A stretch of DNA of 64,000 bases, taken from contig SCFE01000005.1 in the NCBI GenBank assembly GCA_004352715.1, positions 898,684 through 962,683 on the forward strand, given 5' to 3'. Below the pieces are notes generated by a model, which was not told where the DNA came from, ran no database searches, and was given only the letters and a program-made list of their open reading frames with translations. This DNA comes from Hofstenia miamia. Taxonomy: Eukaryota; Xenacoelomorpha; Acoela. Positions 60,589 to 64,000 of this stretch are shown piece by piece. How positions within the stretch are numbered: the stretch's first letter is position 1; the number at the start of each line of letters is the position of its first letter. The position numbers and the translations under genes were made by a program.

Positions 60589-60680
60589 CCTAGCGTCCGT
60601 TTTAAAGCGCAAAATGTTTTTGCACATTTAGAAACAACTTTCTCAGAGCTTATTAGCAAGTTTGAAGATCTTCTGGCATG
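60589..60680 (+). CDS. Possible internal exon of an unidentified plus-strand gene
   Basis: A strong acceptor (TTTCTTAACCTTAAACAG) and donor (G|GTAAGC) bracket 92 nt that are open in one frame and encode S-V-R-F-K-A-Q-N-V-F-A-H-L-E and then S-E-L-I-S-K-F-E-D-L-L. Composition is less AT-rich than the flanks. A second open stretch at about 60805-60957 is coding-like but out of phase. No family was recognised. The orientation is divergent from the transporter gene, so the two could share a promoter region. Confidence 0.3.
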
Positions 60681-61844
60681 GTAAGCATACCTTAATTCAA
60701 TGTTGAAATTTTCTCATTAAAGCACATTGCTGTGCTGTTGAAAAATTTAACATTTTTTTTGAAAATTTCGAATTTTTTAAAAGTATATAAATTCTCTCCA
60801 TAACTAATGTTCATGTATTTACAAGGTCTTGAGCTCATGGAAGCAACTAAGAACTTTGAATTTTTCTTGAAATGTGCAAAGATATTCAAAGCCATTGAGG
60901 TCTGCCGTGCGCAAAGGCAGAGGTCGCTGAGACCCTCCTCTATCATGTGCTGCTTTTAGATTGAGCATCAGCTTTGATAGTGTCTTGTCTTATCTTATAG
61001 TTTTTCAACTATAAGCGTTTAAAATGTTTTATAGGATCATAAAATTTTTCAAAAATCCCTGGGCTGCTTAAGGTTACGTTTGAATGCAACGATTCACAAT
61101 TTAATTTTCAATTTTCAAAACACTAAATGTCAGCTCCTATTTGTCGTTTTTAAGTTGAACAATATTTTCGCTAATATTTCTATTTGTGCAAATAGTATAG
61201 CTAGTATTTGAAATTTTGCAAAAAAGTATAATCACAAGTAGTGGCTAAACTTCATTCATTCTATCTGTAAAATATGAACTTATCGATTTTCACTATAGTA
61301 TTTAACCAGTATATACATATTTATTGTATTTGAAAAGACTAAGCTTAACACATATTTTCAAAATGTGGATTATAACCAATTCCAACAAGCGCTGTTTTGA
61401 GCTTCCTACAGATGGTTTCAAAATATAATGTGCTGTTAAGAATGATATACTGCAGATTAACATACAAATTTACGATTTAGATTATAAAAGATAAAGAAGG
61501 CGAGTAAACTGAAACGGTTTTTACTAATTTCTCTTCATTATTACAATTGCAGTAATGCACGGGTATTCATGAACCGTTGTTTTTAAATGTACACATAACT
61601 TTGAAAAAAAATTATTGAAAAACTCTCTTCGCTTACAGTTTAAGATAGCAAGTAGAGACAGTAATTCAATATAATTTCCATTTTGAAAACGGTATTGAGG
61701 AGAGCACAAATTTCTTGTAATGTTCAATAATAATAAGGGCGATCAATTTTTTGTACTCAACAACTTCTTATTTCGAACACAAAAATTGACCAAAAAACAA
61801 AGAAATTTGGATCTATTACTAACCTGATGCTAAAATGTTATGAA
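60681..61844. other. AT-rich stretch, little recognised
   Basis: Contains a coding-like patch at 60805-60957 (plus) with GC-richer composition. The rest shows nothing that can be named. Confidence 0.3.
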
Positions 61845-62128
61845 CAGTGCCGGATTAATAAGGTGCGGGGCCCATAGCAATTTCCTTTGATGTAAGGATA
61901 ACGATTGAAATTAATTCACTTATCTGCATGCTGACCACAATAGAAAAATTAAAAAGTCTAATACAAACTTTTATTTCCAAAGAAATTAAAAACAAATAAA
62001 AACGAAACATGTTTACCACATTTTCTCTGTTGGAAAATCTTTTTTATAATGGAATGTCAAAATTTTTGGATAGCTGCGGGGCCTCTGTGAAAAGGTGCTA
62101 CATCTGCTACTAGGTTAATCCAGCACTG
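61845..62128. mobile_element. hAT-type MITE with 8-bp target duplication
   Basis: Begins CAGTGCCGGATTAA and ends with the complement TTAATCCAGCACTG. It is flanked by GTTATGAA (61837-61844) and GTTATCAA (62129-62136), matching at 7 of 8 positions. GGGGCCC near the left end is mirrored by a GGGGCC word nearer the right. At 284 bp and without coding content, it is a non-autonomous hAT-superfamily element of a kind common in animals. Confidence 0.85.
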
Positions 62129-62136
62129 GTTATCAA

Positions 62137-62640
62137 TGTTAAACGGGGTATGTATTCCCTAAGACTGTTTACATATGATAAAATATAATGTTTAGACTTT
62201 TAAAATACAGTGACAGATCTTTGCTAAAGGTTTTCTGGAATTGCAGAAAACTCCAATCGAAGAATGGCATTGGAGCATTTGAAGTTTAGCCGTGATTGCT
62301 ATATGGTTTGGATTTGGAGTGTTTGTGCTAACTATTGCAAATGTGTATTTAATGATACCAAATCGTTATTACATTTTGATTTGAATACCAATATTGATGA
62401 GTATTTTCACAAAAATATAGAGATTTATTAATTAATTAGAAAAAATTTAATCTTATTTTGACTTAAAAAAATTTTAAACTTTTTTGAACTTACAAATATA
62501 TTAAATATTTGCAAAATTCGTGATATTCCTATTCCAACATTTTTTAATACATGTTTTTTTTACAAAACAAACATTTGAACAGCTCAACAATCTAAATGTT
62601 CAATAAGTTCTTTAGTCAATTTTGTATAATCGCTAAGAAA
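62137..62640. other. AT-rich stretch, nothing recognised
   Basis: No feature supported. Confidence 0.4.
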
Positions 62641-62795
62641 TATGTTTCTTCTCTAATTGATCAATATGGATGTGATGATTGCAATAAATCATTCATTGGG
62701 GAAACTAAGGAATATCTGAAAATCGGGTAGAAACAAAACATATGAGGGCAATTAAATTCAGAAGTCAAAGAAAAAAATACTAAGATCAAAACATC
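62641..62795 (+). pseudogene. Second Penelope-like GIY-YIG fragment
   Basis: The plus strand reads Y-G-C-D-D-C-N-K-S-F-I-G-E-T-K-E-Y-L-K, matching the C-x-x-C and G-E-T-K blocks of the element at 49990-50190, followed by a stop. Only this fragment is present before a (TA)n tract. Confidence 0.65.

Positions 62796-62826
<31 letters not shown>
62796..62826. repeat. (TA)n microsatellite
   Basis: About 30 bp of uninterrupted TA, directly after the Penelope fragment, as at 50.4 kb. Confidence 0.95.
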
Positions 62827-62829
<3 letters not shown>

Positions 62830-63420
62830 ATAGACGTATCAATAATGTATAAAAGTGATTCAGCTATTAAAGCTGTAGCAATTCTTAGGGACCCAGTGGG
62901 GATCATAGAGAGTTTGCAAAATTTGTTCTTTAAAGATTAAATAGTTTTTTTTTGCAATTTCGTAAATTTCCTACAAAATTATGTATTCATATACAATTAA
63001 ATGTATGTTTACAAAAACAACATTGCACAGTAAAATATTTAAAAATCATCAAATTTACAATTTTATTAACAAAGAAAGAAAATAAATATACTTGTATATA
63101 AACACTACAATAATTTCCGATAATAAATTATAACAAAATATTTATGTAATTATAAAATCTCCATTACAAATATAATAAATTATCATTTAACAGTTTTGAT
63201 GTATTTTAGCTATTTATTTGAAAACAGCCAATAATCACGTTTTAAATCAAGTTGACATAAAATTCATTTAGAGGAGTAAAATTTGGATAAATTTTCCTTC
63301 TTTTATCATGTAGAGCAATTATTAGTGTTCTTAAAATGGTAAAAGAAAGCCTCTTTCGTATATAACTAATAGCGTCTGCATAGCTGCAATTTTTTTTATT
63401 GCTTAACTTCTCAGCAATTA
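62827..63420. other. AT-rich stretch, nothing recognised
   Basis: No feature supported. Confidence 0.4.
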
Positions 63421-64000
63421 ATTATTATTATTATTATTATACAATATTACGCTCACACTATACAAAAGTACATTCAAGAGCGAACAACGAAATTATGGGT
63501 AATAGTGGTTTCTAAAGAGATGTGTCTTCAGATCTTTCTTAAAAGTCACTAATGACGAGGACTGCTTGATGTAAATCGGTAGCTTATTCCAAAGCAGTGT
63601 CCCTGAAGCAGAAAAACTACGATCTCCATATGAAGTACGTGTACGAGGCATCACAAGTTGTGGTGTTGACTGCAGTCGAGTACGTCGGCCATGTAGATCA
63701 TTAGGTGAGATCATATTCTTTAGGTACTCGGGACAATCGGCATCATTTAAAGCTTTATAAACTAATACTAATAGTTTGAATGAAACTCGATCCCTAATAC
63801 ATAGCCAGTGCAAGTCATGGAGATAGGGAGTAATGTGATCAGACCACAGCAGTTTGAAAATGAGCCGAGCTCCCATATTTTGGATGCGTTGCAACTTTTT
63901 TAATTGATAACTCGGGAGAGCGTAAAACAGTGAGTTGCAATAATCAAGTTTGCTTAGCACCAAACTTCGTACTAAATGATTAGTCGTTGAATTGTTTAGG
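63421..64000 (-). mobile_element. LINE (CR1/L2-like) C-terminus running off the window, with (AAT)n tail
   Basis: The minus strand is open from the window edge to a stop at 63493. It shows L-V-L-S-K-L-D-Y-C-N-S-L, then L-Q-R-I-Q-N, H-I-T-P-Y-L-H-D-L-H-W-L, F-K-L-L-V-L-V-Y-K-A-L-N, and near the end R-S-F-S-A-S-G-T-L-L-W-N-K-L-P and a basic F-K-K-D-L-K-T-H-L-F. This is the well-known C-terminal region of CR1/L2-like LINE reverse transcriptases of animals. The sequence ends in an (AAT)n run at 63421-63441. The open frame suggests a relatively recent insertion. Confidence 0.9.

Noticed and set aside
60805-60957. Terminal exon continuing 60589-60680 (stop at about 60957)
   Set aside because: The reading frame looks coding-like, but no acceptor gives the phase required by the donor at 60681.

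Overview
Animal nuclear DNA, AT-rich (roughly 70% A+T by eye), with spliced genes, very long introns, many (TA)n microsatellites and a dense load of decayed transposons. The LINE, Penelope-like and mariner/Tc1/hAT remnants are typical of invertebrate animals such as cnidarians, but the species cannot be fixed from sequence alone. Most of the 64 kb is non-coding. Two host genes can be supported by splice-site and protein-motif reading; both are on the minus strand, and most of their exons contain no long ATG-initiated frame.

Left part (1-13.7 kb): two phase-compatible exons (9476-9696 and 5658-5725) of a Cys-loop ligand-gated ion channel of the GABA-A/glycine type. The rest of the gene was not found and probably lies partly beyond the left edge. 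A 669-bp mariner-family element with about 190-bp inverted ends sits just upstream (10532-11200).

Middle (13.7-37 kb): no host gene seen. It holds a Ty3/gypsy integrase fragment inside an apparent scaffolding artefact (13756-15326), a 5'-truncated LINE (17394-18560), a THAP-domain remnant (about 24.5 kb), two 1000-N gaps, a cluster of identical direct repeats bounded by single Ns (28980-32518) flanked by a roughly 540-bp inverted repeat, and two interleaved LINE remnants (34587-37060).

Right part (40-60.3 kb): a six-exon gene, join of complement 60129-60278, 54378-54493, 54011-54198, 44126-44318, 42785-43361 and 40169-40618. All intron phases match and the exons sum to 1674 nt, or 557 codons plus stop. 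The product is a 12-helix transporter of the BT1 (folate/biopterin transporter) branch of the major facilitator superfamily. Its 9.7-kb third intron carries a Penelope-like element on the opposite strand, itself interrupted by a mariner-family element, and a possible tetraspanin terminal exon. Its 5.6-kb first intron carries two MITEs and a LINE fragment. Beyond its start codon (60.3-64 kb) are a possible plus-strand exon, an hAT-type MITE with an 8-bp target duplication, a second Penelope fragment and a LINE C-terminus running off the window.

Coordinates were read by eye; exon ends may be off by a base or so.
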